A stretch of 11,375 nucleotides of DNA from Coriobacteriaceae bacterium AM48-5 (GTDB lineage Bacteria; Actinomycetota; Coriobacteriia; Coriobacteriales; Coriobacteriaceae): positions 1 through 11,375 of the forward strand of contig JAQEDJ010000054.1 in the NCBI GenBank assembly GCA_027669525.1, given 5' to 3'. A program made the position numbers and the translations under genes. The notes beneath the pieces are model-generated. The model did not search any database. It saw nothing but the letters and a program-made list of their open reading frames with translations, and was not told the origin of the DNA. Below, in pieces: positions 1-7,950 of this stretch (position 1 is its first letter; each line of letters opens with the position of its first letter).

Positions 1-451
1 CCGACGAGCTTCATGACCTCTTCGCTCAGCGCCGGTGAACACAGCGCCGCGGCAATGACCACGTGCCCTCGGGAATCTGCGTGACCTCGCCGTGCACGAC
101 CTCGATATTGGGACGGGCGGCAACCTCGGCCTCGACAAGCTCGGAAAACTTGACGCGGTCGACCGCCAAGGCGCCACCGGCGGGAACAGCCGCGCGATGG
201 GCGCAATCGAGCAGGACTGAACCCATGCGCTCAAGCTCGGCCTTTAACAAGCCCGCCGCAGAGTCCGGACGGGTCGATTTAAACGAATTGGAACAGACGA
301 GCTCTGCCAGGTGATCGGTATGGTGGGCCGGGGAGCTCACCTGGGGGCGCATCTCGCGCAGCTTTACGGCAAACCCGCGGTCTGCCAGCTGAATCGCGCA
401 CTCCGAACCCGCCAGACCGCCACCGACAACCGTCACCTGATCAAACAGCAT
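1..451 (-). CDS. trmFO: TrmFO, folate/FAD-dependent tRNA (uracil-54-C5)-methyltransferase, 5' part, frameshifted
   Basis: TrmFO makes m5U54 in the T-loop of tRNA, using methylene-tetrahydrofolate and reduced FAD in the cytoplasm. Seen here: the N-terminal FAD-binding motif VVGGGLAGSE (about residues 8-17), then EMRP, the family signature AHHTDHLAELVCSNSF (about 42-57) with the conserved Cys at residue 53, and an AVDR motif. The ATG at 451 is preferred because AAAGGTG sits 7 nt upstream; a TTG two codons earlier has no room for a ribosome binding site. The frame breaks near 65-68, after PEG. One missing C in the plus-strand C run restores VVIA...SPALSEEVMKLV to the window edge, so this is probably a sequencing error. 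The rest of the roughly 440-residue protein is outside. It follows dprA after 14 bp and is probably in the same operon. In many bacteria topA lies between dprA and trmFO; it is absent here. Confidence 0.9.
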
Positions 452-465
452 CTGCAAACACCTTT

Positions 466-1401
466 CTAATTGACATGTTTTCCATTGTGACCGAAGGGTG
501 TCTGGGCGTGAAGAGCAAACTTGGAGGGCGCATACCTTCCATCCATCATGCGCTCGATAAGGCCCTCGAGCTCAAGCGAACCCAGGAGTTTAAGTACGCC
601 GACGGCATCGAGCGAGACGAGCGCCGCGATGTCGTCGACTTTGAGCGGAGAGGCGATGAGCGCATGCATCACGGTCTGCTGCGTTGGATCCAGGTCGGCA
701 ATGCCGGGAGCATCGGGGCGCGAGTAGCGCAGGGTGCCGTAGATGCGTGAGATAGCTATCTCGATAGATTCCTCGTCGATGATGCAGCAGGCACCGTTCG
801 CAATGAGGTAATTCGTGCCACGCGACTCGGGCGATAGGATCGACCCCGGCACGGCAAGAAGTTCTCGCCCCAAATCCATAGCAGCCTCGGCTGTAGAAAA
901 CGTCCCGGAAGGCATACCCGCCTCGGATACAAAGAGGGCTTGCGACAGGGCCGCGATCACGCGATTGCGGCGCGGAAAGGCAAACTTGCGCGGACCCATG
1001 CCCCACGGGGAGATCGACACGACCGCGCCGCCCGTATCGAGTGTGCGCGTGATGAGGCCAGCACTCGAGCGCGGATAGACCACGTCGGCGCCCGTCCCCA
1101 GCACCACGACGTGTTTGCCGCCGGAATTGACCGCAGCCCAACCCGAGGCCTGGTCACAACCGACCGCGCCGCCCGAAACTACCGTCACGCCCGCCTCGAC
1201 CGCAACCTTTGCCGCAAGCTCTGCCACGGCAAGACCATACGGAGAGGCCTTGCGCGCGCCGATGATGGAGAGCGCGGGCGTCGAAAGCACCTCGGGGTTG
1301 CCGCGCACATAGAGTGTCTGGGGCACATCAGAAAGCTCCAAAACGGTCTCGGGATACAACGCGTCACCTGGATGCAGCTCGAAGGTCCCCTCGGCCATCA
1401 T
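466..1401 (-). CDS. dprA: DprA/Smf, DNA-processing protein
   Basis: DprA binds incoming single-stranded DNA during natural transformation and loads RecA on it; it is also found in non-competent bacteria. The 311-residue protein has the Rossmann-like DprA domain: IIGARKASPYG (about 46-56), SGGAVGCD (76-83, where the family usually has SG-x-A-R-G-I-D), GTGADVVYP (102-110), FPRRNRVIAALS (142-153), VSEAG, AVPG (183-186) and GTNYLIANGA (195-204). A C-terminal winged-helix (DML1-like) region follows at about 240-290. There is no N-terminal SAM domain. The first ATG (1401) overlaps the comM stop by 4 bp, and AGGAGG stands 5 nt upstream of it. A second ATG directly after it (1398) is an equally possible start with 8-nt spacing. 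The frame is intact. Coupling to comM and yraN fits a DNA uptake/processing cluster. Confidence 0.95.
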   Translation of the reverse strand: MMAEGTFELHPGDALYPETVLELSDVPQTLYVRGNPEVLSTPALSIIGARKASPYGLAVAELAAKVAVEAGVTVVSGGAVGCDQASGWAAVNSGGKHVVVLGTGADVVYPRSSAGLITRTLDTGGAVVSISPWGMGPRKFAFPRRNRVIAALSQALFVSEAGMPSGTFSTAEAAMDLGRELLAVPGSILSPESRGTNYLIANGACCIIDEESIEIAISRIYGTLRYSRPDAPGIADLDPTQQTVMHALIASPLKVDDIAALVSLDAVGVLKLLGSLELEGLIERMMDGRYAPSKFALHAQTPFGHNGKHVN

Positions 1402-2921
1402 TGGTCCCTCCTTCCCTGGTACATCGCTGCCTCGAGCACGTGGTCCTGCGTCACTTGCTCGCTCTCGGCGACGTCAGCGATTGTACGCGCGATACGCACC
1501 AGGCGCACGATGCCGCGGCCCGTGAGATGCGTGCGTTTGGACAGGCCGAGCACACACTTCTCCGCCGCATCATCGAGCTCAAAGGTCGAAACGACGCCGT
1601 CAATGGACCGTGTCTCGTCATCCTCGGCCTCGGCATCCGCATCGTCCATACGGGATTCGCGCCAGGCGCGAAAAGCGCGACCGCGCACAACGTAGTCACG
1701 TAACTCGGCAGACGACATACCCTCCGCACCCTCGATAATCACTTGGGGGTCGGGACGGGTCACATCGATCATCATGTCGATACGGTCGGCCAAAGGACCG
1801 CGCAGTTTAGACCGATAGCGCTCGACCATCGCCGCTGAGCAGCGACACGGTACCTCGCGATCGCCCAAAAAACCGCAGGGGCAGGGATTGCTCGCAGCCA
1901 GCAGCTGAAAGCGCGACGGGAAGGTAAAGGCCCCGTCGACGCGCACGATCCTCACATAGCCGCGTTCGATGGGCTGACGCAGCGTCTGCAGCACACCCGT
2001 GGGAAACTCAGCAAGCTCGTCCAAAAAGAGCACGCCGCCATGAGCAAGGCTGATCTCACCCGGGTGCACCGGGCGCCCACCGCCGATAAGACCTGCGGTC
2101 GAAATACTGTGATGGGGACTGCGGAAGGGCCGGTGCCCCGCCAACAAGCCATCAATGTTCTCACCCAAAACCGAATGGATGCACAGCGCCTCCTGTTGAT
2201 CCTCAACGGAAAGCTCGGGCAGGATGCCGGTCATACGACGCGCGAGCATCGTCTTGCCCGATCCCGGGGACCCGATCATAAGCAAACCGAGCTCACCCGC
2301 TGCCGCCAGCGCCATGCCGCGCTTGGCGACCTCCTGCCCCAGTACGTCGGCATAGTCGAGTTCGGGCTCAAAGGTCGCCTCGAGCACTTCAGAATCCAAG
2401 TAGTGCCGCGCGGCATCGCCCATGCCATGGGCAAGCTGAGACAAATGATCGATGAATCCACAATCCACGCCCGCGAGTGGCACATGCTGGTCTGACCTGC
2501 CGGCGATAAAAGACAGCCCCATGTCGCGAGCCAGCAGCTGAAACGCCACCTCGCCCTTGACGGGAAGCACCGTACCGTCCAAGCCGAGCTCGCCGGCGAT
2601 AAGGCAGCGATCGAGGTTGTCACGGGGAATCTGCCCATCGGCCGCCAGAACCGCGATGGCGATGGGCAGATCAAAGCCGCTACCGGTCTTGCGAATATCG
2701 CCGGGCGCTAGGTTGACCGTAATGCCCGAGCGTGGGATCTCGAACCCGGCGGAGCGCATCGCGCAGCGAATACGACCGCGTGACTCCATCACCTCCATAC
2801 TCGGAATGCCGAGCATTTGGATGCCCGGAACACCACCGGCAAGCGAGACCTCGACCGTGACGTGAATCGCCTCGACGCCGCGGATGCAGGCCGCGTGAAC
2901 GGCAAACGTCTCGAACGCCAT
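1398..2921 (-). CDS. comM: ComM/YifB-type AAA+ ATPase (Mg-chelatase-like), branch-migration helicase
   Basis: ComM is a hexameric helicase that promotes branch migration of integrating single-stranded DNA during transformation. The 507-residue product matches the usual family length. Order of parts: N-terminal ChlI/Lon-like S5-fold domain (about 1-175, with GVPGIQMLGIP at 30-40 and NLAPGDIRKTG at 70-80), Walker A GSPGSGKT (217-224), FRSPHHSIS (266-274), Walker B GGVLFLDEL (295-303), a Cys cluster NPCPCG...CRC (C347, C349, C359, C361), GPLADRID (375-382) and the C-terminal lid domain LTGRGIVRLVRIARTIAD (466-483). I chose the ATG at 2921 because the family starts there and it overlaps the yraN stop (TGATG). 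The frame stays open for 42 codons further, but that part only shadows yraN. An acidic insert, DDADAEAEDDE (426-436), sits before the C-terminal domain. Translational coupling with yraN upstream and dprA downstream is likely. Confidence 0.96.
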   Translation of the reverse strand: MAFETFAVHAACIRGVEAIHVTVEVSLAGGVPGIQMLGIPSMEVMESRGRIRCAMRSAGFEIPRSGITVNLAPGDIRKTGSGFDLPIAIAVLAADGQIPRDNLDRCLIAGELGLDGTVLPVKGEVAFQLLARDMGLSFIAGRSDQHVPLAGVDCGFIDHLSQLAHGMGDAARHYLDSEVLEATFEPELDYADVLGQEVAKRGMALAAAGELGLLMIGSPGSGKTMLARRMTGILPELSVEDQQEALCIHSVLGENIDGLLAGHRPFRSPHHSISTAGLIGGGRPVHPGEISLAHGGVLFLDELAEFPTGVLQTLRQPIERGYVRIVRVDGAFTFPSRFQLLAASNPCPCGFLGDREVPCRCSAAMVERYRSKLRGPLADRIDMMIDVTRPDPQVIIEGAEGMSSAELRDYVVRGRAFRAWRESRMDDADAEAEDDETRSIDGVVSTFELDDAAEKCVLGLSKRTHLTGRGIVRLVRIARTIADVAESEQVTQDHVLEAAMYQGRRDQ

Positions 2922-3406
2922 CACGACACCTGCCAATCGAATGCGTTGTACTGATGCTCGATCTCGGCGATATGCCCGCCGCGAATGGTGACACCCACGG
3001 CATCGAAGCGAATCGCCTTGAGCGGATAATGCTCCATGAGATAGCAACTTGCGATGCGGCGGTAGCGGCGTTGCTTTTGGGCGTCCACGGCCTCCTCAGG
3101 AAAGACCCGCGTGTTGCAATCCAGTGCGACGCGTCTGGTCTTGACCTCGGCCATCACCACGACATCGTCGAGCTCATCGAGCAGCACCAGATCGGCCTCG
3201 CCCTCGGTGCAACGATAACCCTGCTCCAGCAAGGTGTAGCCGCGCTCGTTAAAGTAGTCGATGGTGATCAGCTCGCCCAGCATGCCCAGCTCGCGGGGAC
3301 TGAGTCCCTTGATAAACTCGGGCGTCATCGCCCCGCAGTCGAGCTCGCCGTTTTCCCAACGCTCCTTGAGCTGCTGCGTCTTGCTCTTTTTGCTTGCGGC
3401 ACTCAT
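2921..3406 (-). CDS. yraN: YraN/UPF0102 family protein, PD-(D/E)XK nuclease fold
   Basis: UPF0102 proteins have an endonuclease-like PD-(D/E)XK fold. Their exact job is unsettled, but they are commonly found beside rnhB, comM and dprA. The 161-residue protein shows LGMLGE (40-45), the acidic motif EGEADLVLL (68-76) and AEVKTR (86-91), which together form the predicted metal site (E45, D72, E87, K89), and EEAVDAQKQRRYRRIA (104-119), equivalent to the family's basic helix. A lysine-rich N-terminal stretch of about 35 residues precedes the domain and is longer than in compact family members. ATG 3406 was chosen because AAAGGAG lies 5-7 nt upstream; the frame is open back to about 3496 but without family similarity. 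It is the first gene after the rnhB terminator and overlaps comM by 1 bp. Confidence 0.9.
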   Translation of the reverse strand: MSAASKKSKTQQLKERWENGELDCGAMTPEFIKGLSPRELGMLGELITIDYFNERGYTLLEQGYRCTEGEADLVLLDELDDVVVMAEVKTRRVALDCNTRVFPEEAVDAQKQRRYRRIASCYLMEHYPLKAIRFDAVGVTIRGGHIAEIEHQYNAFDWQVS

Positions 3407-3459
3407 GGGGTCTCCTTTCCCGCACGCTGCATTGCCCCGATGATGAGGGCACCTTTCAT
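3403..3459 (-). CDS. possible 18-codon leader ORF upstream of yraN
   Basis: A short frame, MKGALIIGAMQRAGKETP, begins with an ATG in the yraN leader and ends with a TGA that overlaps the yraN ATG (ATGA). The overlap is the same kind of junction as at comM/dprA and would allow translational coupling. There is no clear ribosome binding site before its ATG, and a frame of this length is likely by chance. The strong yraN ribosome binding site lies inside its last codons. I do not recognise the peptide, so this is only a candidate. Confidence 0.15.
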   Translation of the reverse strand: MKGALIIGAMQRAGKETP

Positions 3460-3504
3460 GCGGGTAAGTACCGGAAGCAAACCAAAAGCTGACCAAATGC
3501 CGTC
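3407..3504 (-). promoter_or_regulatory. leader of the yraN-comM-dprA-trmFO operon
   Basis: These 98 bp lie between the rnhB terminator and the yraN start and must hold the operon promoter if the terminator is efficient. Reading the minus strand I see only weak hexamers: TTGGTC or TTTGGT followed by TACTTA or CATGAA with poor spacing. No sigma-70-type promoter stands out. The yraN ribosome binding site, AAAGGAG, is at about 3412-3418. Confidence 0.3.
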
Positions 3505-3546
3505 AAAAAACGGGCCGTACGCAGCAATGGTGTTGCATACGGCCCG
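3505..3546 (-). terminator. intrinsic terminator after rnhB
   Basis: On the minus strand a 9-bp perfect stem (CGGGCCGTA / TACGGCCCG, arms at 3538-3546 and 3511-3519) continues, after one C-A mismatch, into six more pairs (one G-U) around a 4-nt loop. A run of six T follows at 3510-3505. It lies 50 bp beyond the rnhB stop and is the clearest transcription end in the window. It separates rnhB from yraN. Confidence 0.93.
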
Positions 3547-3595
3547 CTACCAGCAGGTTTATAAAACCCCTGAGGTCCCTGTCTCCACAATTGAC

Positions 3596-4383
3596 CTAGA
3601 AAAGGCGCTCAGTCTGCAGAAAGTTTCCGCAAAAGCTCACGCGGTGCAGTGGACAAAGTCCATGTTTGCGAATGGCCTCGATGTGCTCGGGGCTTGCGTA
3701 GCCTTTCGATTCGGCCAAATGGTACTCGGGATACTCGGCATCGTACTCGACCATCATCTCATCACGCGTGACCTTGGCCATGATGGACGCCGCGGCGATA
3801 CAGGCGATCTTGGCATCGCCCTTCACCACGTCGCGCTCGTTGGGAACGGCGCCCAAGGGGTTACCATCCATGAGGACACAGTCGGGTTCAAGTCCCGTAT
3901 CGGCCACGCGCCCGCGACAGCGGCTCGAATGGCGCGGGCCATGCCCATCTCATCGATATCCTTAGGCGCGATATGGCAAAAACCAATTGCCGTCGCCACC
4001 TCGGCAATCTTCACTGAGAGCAACTCGCGGCGCGCCGGCGTGAGCTTTTTGGAATCGTTGATGCCCCAGACGCGCGGCTCCATAGGAAGGCAGACGGCGC
4101 ATACCGTCAAAGGACCGGCCACCGATCCGCGACCCACCTCGTCGACACCAACGACCACCCCATCGCCGCCAAGCTCATGCATAAGCTCGTACATGTCATT
4201 GACGCGCTCGCGCTCGGCAAGTTCCTTGGCATGGCGCTTAAGAGCACGCTCGCAAGCCTTGATCACCTGCTGGCGCGGGTCCTCGCGATAATGCTCCACG
4301 AGGGCGGGGATCTCCTCAAACGTAGCGCTCGCCAACTCACCGGCAACCTGCGATGCCGAAACCGAGCTCGTCATATTGGCCAT
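3596..4383 (-). CDS. rnhB: ribonuclease HII, frameshifted
   Basis: RNase HII cuts the RNA strand of RNA-DNA hybrids and starts removal of single ribonucleotides from DNA. The repaired product is about 262 residues. An N-terminal helical extension (about 1-72), as in B. subtilis RnhB, precedes [17 protein letters not shown] (76-92, catalytic D81 and E82), NDSKKLT (109-115), LMDG (D173), [21 protein letters not shown] (D190) and SKGYASPEH...LHRVSF near the C-terminus. All four catalytic acids are present. The start at 4383 is set by AAGGAGG 7 nt upstream; an ATG six codons earlier lies upstream of that site. The frame breaks near 3907: the amino half runs out of frame after VAGA and the rest continues as VADTGLEPD in another frame. 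One missing C (plus strand) explains it, so the gene is probably intact in the cell. It stands 94 bp beyond rplS with a terminator between them. Confidence 0.92.
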
Positions 4384-4390
4384 ACCAGGC

Positions 4391-4397
4391 CCTCCTT
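4391..4397 (-). promoter_or_regulatory. rnhB ribosome binding site
   Basis: AAGGAGG on the minus strand, 7 nt before the ATG at 4383. It is complementary to the 16S rRNA 3' end and fixes the rnhB start, excluding the ATG at 4401. Only about 15 bp separate it from the T run of the rplS terminator, so rnhB has almost no room for its own promoter. Confidence 0.8.
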
Positions 4398-4412
4398 GCA
4401 TGCAAATCAGAT

Positions 4413-4442
4413 AAAAAGAAGGGCCACCCGAAGGTGACCCTT
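4413..4442 (-). terminator. intrinsic terminator after rplS, UUCG loop
   Basis: Minus strand: a 10-bp stem AAGGGTCACC / GGTGGCCCTT (one G-U pair) closed by a C(UUCG)G tetraloop, followed by CTTTTTAT. It begins 35 bp after the rplS stop. It would end the rplS transcript and leave rnhB dependent on read-through or an overlapping promoter. Confidence 0.93.
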
Positions 4443-4476
4443 GTGTCCAAACGAGTGGACAGACGCTGCGATCTTC

Positions 4477-4818
4477 TTAGCGCTTCTCGGGGATGCGAGC
4501 AGCCTTGCCCACCTTGTCGCGGAGGTAGTACAGCTTGGCGCGACGGACGCGACCATGACGAACGACCTCGAGCTTGGCGATCTTGGGGCTGTGAAGCGGG
4601 AAGGTACGCTCAACACCGACACCGAAGGACATCTTGCGGACGGTGAAGGTCTCGCGGGCACCGGCGCCGGCCATGCGGATGACGTCGCCCTGGAAGACCT
4701 GAATGCGCTCGCGGTCGCCTTCCTTAATGCGGTAGTGAACCTTGACGTTGTCGGCGACGCGAACCTGAGGAATGTCCTCGCGGATCTGCTGACGCTCGAT
4801 TGCGCGGATGTAATCCAT
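4477..4818 (-). CDS. rplS: 50S ribosomal protein L19
   Basis: L19 is a large-subunit protein at the interface with the 30S subunit. The 113-residue product has the usual length and the family pattern: [19 protein letters not shown] near the N-terminus, [10 protein letters not shown], then [28 protein letters not shown] (about 52-79) and the basic tail [25 protein letters not shown] 4818 was chosen because AAGGA precedes it by 7 nt; a TTG two codons earlier is too close to that site. The frame is intact. It is a single-gene unit between a promoter at about 4888-4915 and its own terminator. The often-linked trmD is not next to it; ppdK lies upstream. Confidence 0.97.
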   Translation of the reverse strand: MDYIRAIERQQIREDIPQVRVADNVKVHYRIKEGDRERIQVFQGDVIRMAGAGARETFTVRKMSFGVGVERTFPLHSPKIAKLEVVRHGRVRRAKLYYLRDKVGKAARIPEKR

Positions 4819-4842
4819 GTGCAATTCCTTACTCTTCTAGAG

Positions 4843-4866
4843 GTGCCGTACCACCTTGGCCGGCAC
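4843..4866 (-). promoter_or_regulatory. hairpin in rplS 5' leader
   Basis: Minus strand: GTGCCG / CGGCAC (6 bp) with an inner GCC / GGT helix, a bulged A and a 5-nt AAGGT loop. It lies about 12 nt upstream of the rplS ribosome binding site in a leader of about 60 nt. The loop AAGGT resembles the ribosome binding site itself. Ribosomal protein genes are often controlled through such leaders, and L19 leaders are known in Firmicutes. Whether this is one is inference. Confidence 0.4.
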
Positions 4867-4887
4867 GTAGTTGAACAAACGTATTCG

Positions 4888-4915
4888 AGTATACACGCGC
4901 GGGTTTCTGCTGCAA
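4888..4915 (-). promoter_or_regulatory. probable rplS promoter
   Basis: Minus strand: -10 box TATACT (4893-4888, five of six consensus positions) and a weaker -35 TTGCAG (4915-4910) with a 16-bp spacer. Predicted transcription start is near 4881, about 60 nt before the rplS ATG. It lies after the ppdK terminator hairpin, which supports rplS having its own transcript. Confidence 0.6.
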
Positions 4916-4954
4916 GAACATTTTTTCACGCAGACAAAAAGACAAAACCCGCAC

Positions 4955-4989
4955 ATGATAACCGCCCGTCTCACGAATGAGACGGGCGG
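4955..4989 (-). terminator. terminator hairpin after ppdK
   Basis: A perfect 12-bp stem (CCGCCCGTCTCA and its exact complement) at 4962-4989 around a TTCG loop. It starts 38 bp after the corrected ppdK stop. On the minus strand it is followed by TTATCAT rather than a full T run; on the plus strand there is no T tract. The very stable stem in this position still makes it the likely ppdK transcript end. Confidence 0.75.
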
Positions 4990-5027
4990 CATGAAGGGGG
5001 CTACGCTAGGCGTCTAAACCCAAAACG

Positions 5028-7776
5028 TTAGGCGGAACGCTTGGCCTCGAGCTTGGCCTGAGCGGCAGCCAGGCGCGCGAGGGGCACGCGATAGGGCGAG
5101 CAGGACACGTAGTCCACGTCGGCCACGTTAAACAGGCCCTTGATGGACTTGGGGTCGCCGCCGTGTTCGCCGCACACGCCAAAGTGCATGTCGGGATTGG
5201 TGGCGCGGCCTTCTCGACGGCCAAGCGCACGAGCTCCAGCACCGCCGCGTCGATGGTCTCGAAGGGGTTGTCTTTCAGGATCTTTTTATGCATGTACAGC
5301 GGGATGAACTTGGCCTCGGCGTCATCGCGCGAGAAGCCAAAGGTCGTCTGGGTGAGGTCGTTGGTGCCAAAGCAGAAGAAGTCGGCATGATGGGCGATCT
5401 CGTCAGCGACCATGCAGGCACGCGGCAGCTCGAGCATCGTGCCCACGGGAATATTGAGCTCGACGCCTTCCTCGGCGGAAACCTCGGCGATCACGCGCTC
5501 GATAACCTCGCGGGTCTGGACATGCTCGGCCGTGATGGAAACGAGCGGAACCATGATCTCGGGGCGCGGGTCGACACCCTCCTTGATAAGGCGGGCAGCG
5601 GCCGTGGCGACGGCGCGAACCTGCATGAGCGGCAGATCGCCAAAGACGACGGACAGGCGCACGCCGCGCAAGCCCAGCATGGGGTTGGACTCGACCATGC
5701 CGTCAATGCGACGCAGGCGGGCGCGCAGGGCAGTGAGCTCCTCCTCGGGAGCGCCGGCGGCCTCCTTCTTGGTGATGGCGACCTCGAGCTCGCGAGGATT
5801 ATCCAGGAACTCATGAAGCGGCGGATCGAGCAGGCGGACGACCACATCGCGACCGGACATGGTCTTGAACATCGCCAGGAAGTCCTCGGTCTGAACCTTG
5901 AGCAAGTCGGCCAGGGCCTGCTGCTTCACGGCCTCATCGTCAGACAGGATAAAGCTCTGGATGATGTTCTTGCGATCGCCCAGGAACATGTGCTCGGTGC
6001 GGCACAGACCGATGGCCTCGGCGCCAAACTCGAGCGCGAGCTCGGCATCCTCGGGGTTGTCGGCGTTGACGCGCACGTGGTTGGCGTGACCGTCGGTCTC
6101 GTCCAAACGGATCTCATCGGCCCAAGACAGGATGGTGTCCAGGTCGCCGGTGAGCTCTGCAGAGACCAGGTCGACCGCGCCGTCGACGACGATACCCTGG
6201 GTGCCGTCGATGGAGATGACATCGCCCTCGCGCAGCACGCGGTCGCTGCCCTCGATGCGCACGACCTTCTCTGCCGCGTCAATGTGGAAGCGCTCAACGC
6301 CGCAAACGCAGGGCGTACCCATGCCGCGGGCGATAACGGCGGCATGGCTCGTCTTGCCACCGTGGCTGGTCAGGATGCCCTCGGCGGCGACCATGCCCTT
6401 CAGGTCGTCGGGGTTGGTCTCCCAGCGGACCAGAATGACCTTGTGGCCCTCGGCGGAACGCGCGACGGCGTCATCACTCGAGAACACGACCTCGCCCACG
6501 GCGGCACCAGGGCTGGCGTTAAGGCCGCTGGCCAGGGCCTCGTACTTCTTGGAGGCGTCGAACTGCGGGTGCAGGAGCTGGTCGAGCTGTGCGGGGTCGA
6601 TGCGGCTCACGGCCTCCTCGCGGGTGATGAGGCCCTCCTCGACCATCTCGATGGCGATGCGCAGGGCGGCGGTGGCGGTGCGCTTGCCCACGCGGGTCTG
6701 GAGCATCCAGAGCTTACCCTGCTCGATGGTGAACTCGATATCGCACATATCGCGGTAATGATCCTCGAGCGTCAGGAACACGCGCTCGAGCTCCTCGCCT
6801 GCGGACTCGAGGCCCGAGGTGGTCTTGAGGTCGGCGATGGGCTCGGTGTTTCGGATGCCGGCGACGACGTCCTCGCCCTGGGCATTCACCAAAAAGTCGC
6901 CATAGAACTCCTTGGTGCCGTCGGCCGGGTTGCGCGTAAAGGCGACGCCGGTCGCAGAGGTCTCGCCCTTGTTGCCAAAGGCCATGGCCTGGACGTTGAC
7001 GGCGGTGCCGAGCTCGTCGGAAATGCCGTGCTGCTTGCGGTAGATGCAGGCGCGCTCGTTCATCCAGCTGCCAAAGACGGCCTGGATGGCAAGGCGCAGC
7101 TGGAGCTCCGGATCGTGCGGAAAAACGGGCTTACCGTCGGCGACCTCGAGCTCGGGATACAGGGTCGCCTCGACGTTCTCGGAGAAGATGCCCTTAAAGG
7201 TCTCGACGAGCTCCTGCAGGTCCTCGGCCGAAAGCTCGGAATCGACACGAACGCCGGCGACCAGGCGGGCCTGGGTCAGGGCGTTCTCGAATAGGTCGCG
7301 TCGACGCCCATGACGACGTTGGAGAACATCTGGATAAAGCGACGGTAGCTGTCCCAGGCAAAGCGCGGGTTCTGCGTCTGGGCGATAAGGCCCTGGACGG
7401 AATCGTCGTTGAAGCCCAGGTTGAGGACCGTGTCCATCATGCCGGGCATGGAGAACGGAGCGCCCGAGCGAACCGACACGAGCAGCGGATCGGAGGCATC
7501 GCCGAGTTTCTTGCCGCAACGGGCCTCGAGGTCCGCCTCGGCGGCAACGATCTCATCGAGTGCGCCTTCGGGCCAGACGTTGCCGGCACCGGAGTACTCG
7601 ACACAGGTCTGGCAGGTAATGGTAAAGCCACCGGGAACCGGCAGACCGATGCGGCTCATCTCGGCAAGGTTTGCGCCTTTGCCGCCAAGCACGAAGTTCA
7701 TGGATTTGTCGCCCTCAGTGACACAGGTGCCCCGGGCGTCGGTTCCAAAACGGTAAACCCTCTTGCAATCGCTCAC
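5028..7776 (-). CDS. ppdK: pyruvate, phosphate dikinase, two frameshifts
   Basis: PPDK interconverts ATP + Pi + pyruvate and AMP + PPi + PEP, for glycolysis or PEP synthesis. Restoring two lost bases gives 916 residues. The ATP-grasp nucleotide domain has [10 protein letters not shown] (31-40) and [15 protein letters not shown] (102-116). The swivelling phosphohistidine domain has [15 protein letters not shown] (473-487) with catalytic His478 and, two residues before it, Thr476, the residue DUF299 regulators phosphorylate. The PEP/pyruvate barrel has [35 protein letters not shown] (801-810) and [10 protein letters not shown] with catalytic Cys869. The start is GTG 7776 after AAGGGG at 7-8 nt, giving the family-typical opening [17 protein letters not shown]. 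Break 1 near 7297 (after GVDA; DLFENAL continues) and break 2 near 5209 (after [18 protein letters not shown] continues) are each one missing C on the plus strand. The stop is the TAA at 5028. The regulator gene lies directly upstream. Confidence 0.95.
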
Positions 7777-7851
7777 GATACTTCCCCTTCCATGCGCTTA
7801 CGCGCACGACCGTGGTAACGAATCGACCCGCCGGATGCGGGCCGTGAGGGT

Positions 7852-7857
7852 ACTATA
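7852..7857 (-). promoter_or_regulatory. possible proximal ppdK -10 box
   Basis: TATAGT on the minus strand matches five of six -10 positions and would start transcription about 65-70 nt before the ppdK GTG. The expected -35 position holds only CGCAAG or GCGCAA, a poor match, so this promoter would need an activator if it is real. The GGTAAA words lie 40-80 bp upstream of it. Confidence 0.3.
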
Positions 7858-7898
7858 CGGCGGGCATTGAGCGGGCTTGCGCAGAGGGCGCGGGGGTT

Positions 7899-7946
7899 GG
7901 TAAACGTGATAAATATGGCGGTAAACGGTAGGTAAAGGTGGTTACC
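7899..7946 (-). repeat. phased GGTAAA words upstream of ppdK
   Basis: The plus strand carries GGTAAA at 7899, 7920 and 7931, spaced 21 and 11 bp, close to whole helical turns. An inverted partner, GTTACC, at 7941-7946 forms the dyad GGTAA-N6-TTACC with the last copy. TTGGTAAA at 7897-7904 also has an exact inverted copy, TTTACCAA, at 8027-8034. This suggests binding sites on one face of the helix. The binding protein is unknown. Confidence 0.35.
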
Positions 7947-7950
7947 TTAT

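Noticed and set aside
2954..4291. Plus-strand open frame (445 codons) across yraN and rnhB
   Set aside because: It runs through the rnhB terminator and opposite conserved genes. It has no recognisable domains.
5006..5232. Alternative C-terminus of PPDK in the uninterrupted frame
   Set aside because: That tail is Pro/Thr/Ser-rich and unlike the family. The neighbouring frame gives the conserved [10 protein letters not shown] with the catalytic Cys, so a one-base loss near 5209 is the better explanation.
5288..7294. Long plus-strand open frame (668 codons) opposite ppdK
   Set aside because: It is the exact antisense of ppdK. Its translation is a low-complexity Gly/Leu/Asp/His/Ala-rich product caused by GC-biased codons, with no recognisable domain. 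Long antisense frames are expected at this GC content.
7276..7519. Separate upstream start for a second dikinase-like gene
   Set aside because: The extra N-terminal residues are an out-of-frame reading of the ppdK amino-terminal domain. One ppdK with a single-base break near 7297 explains both pieces.
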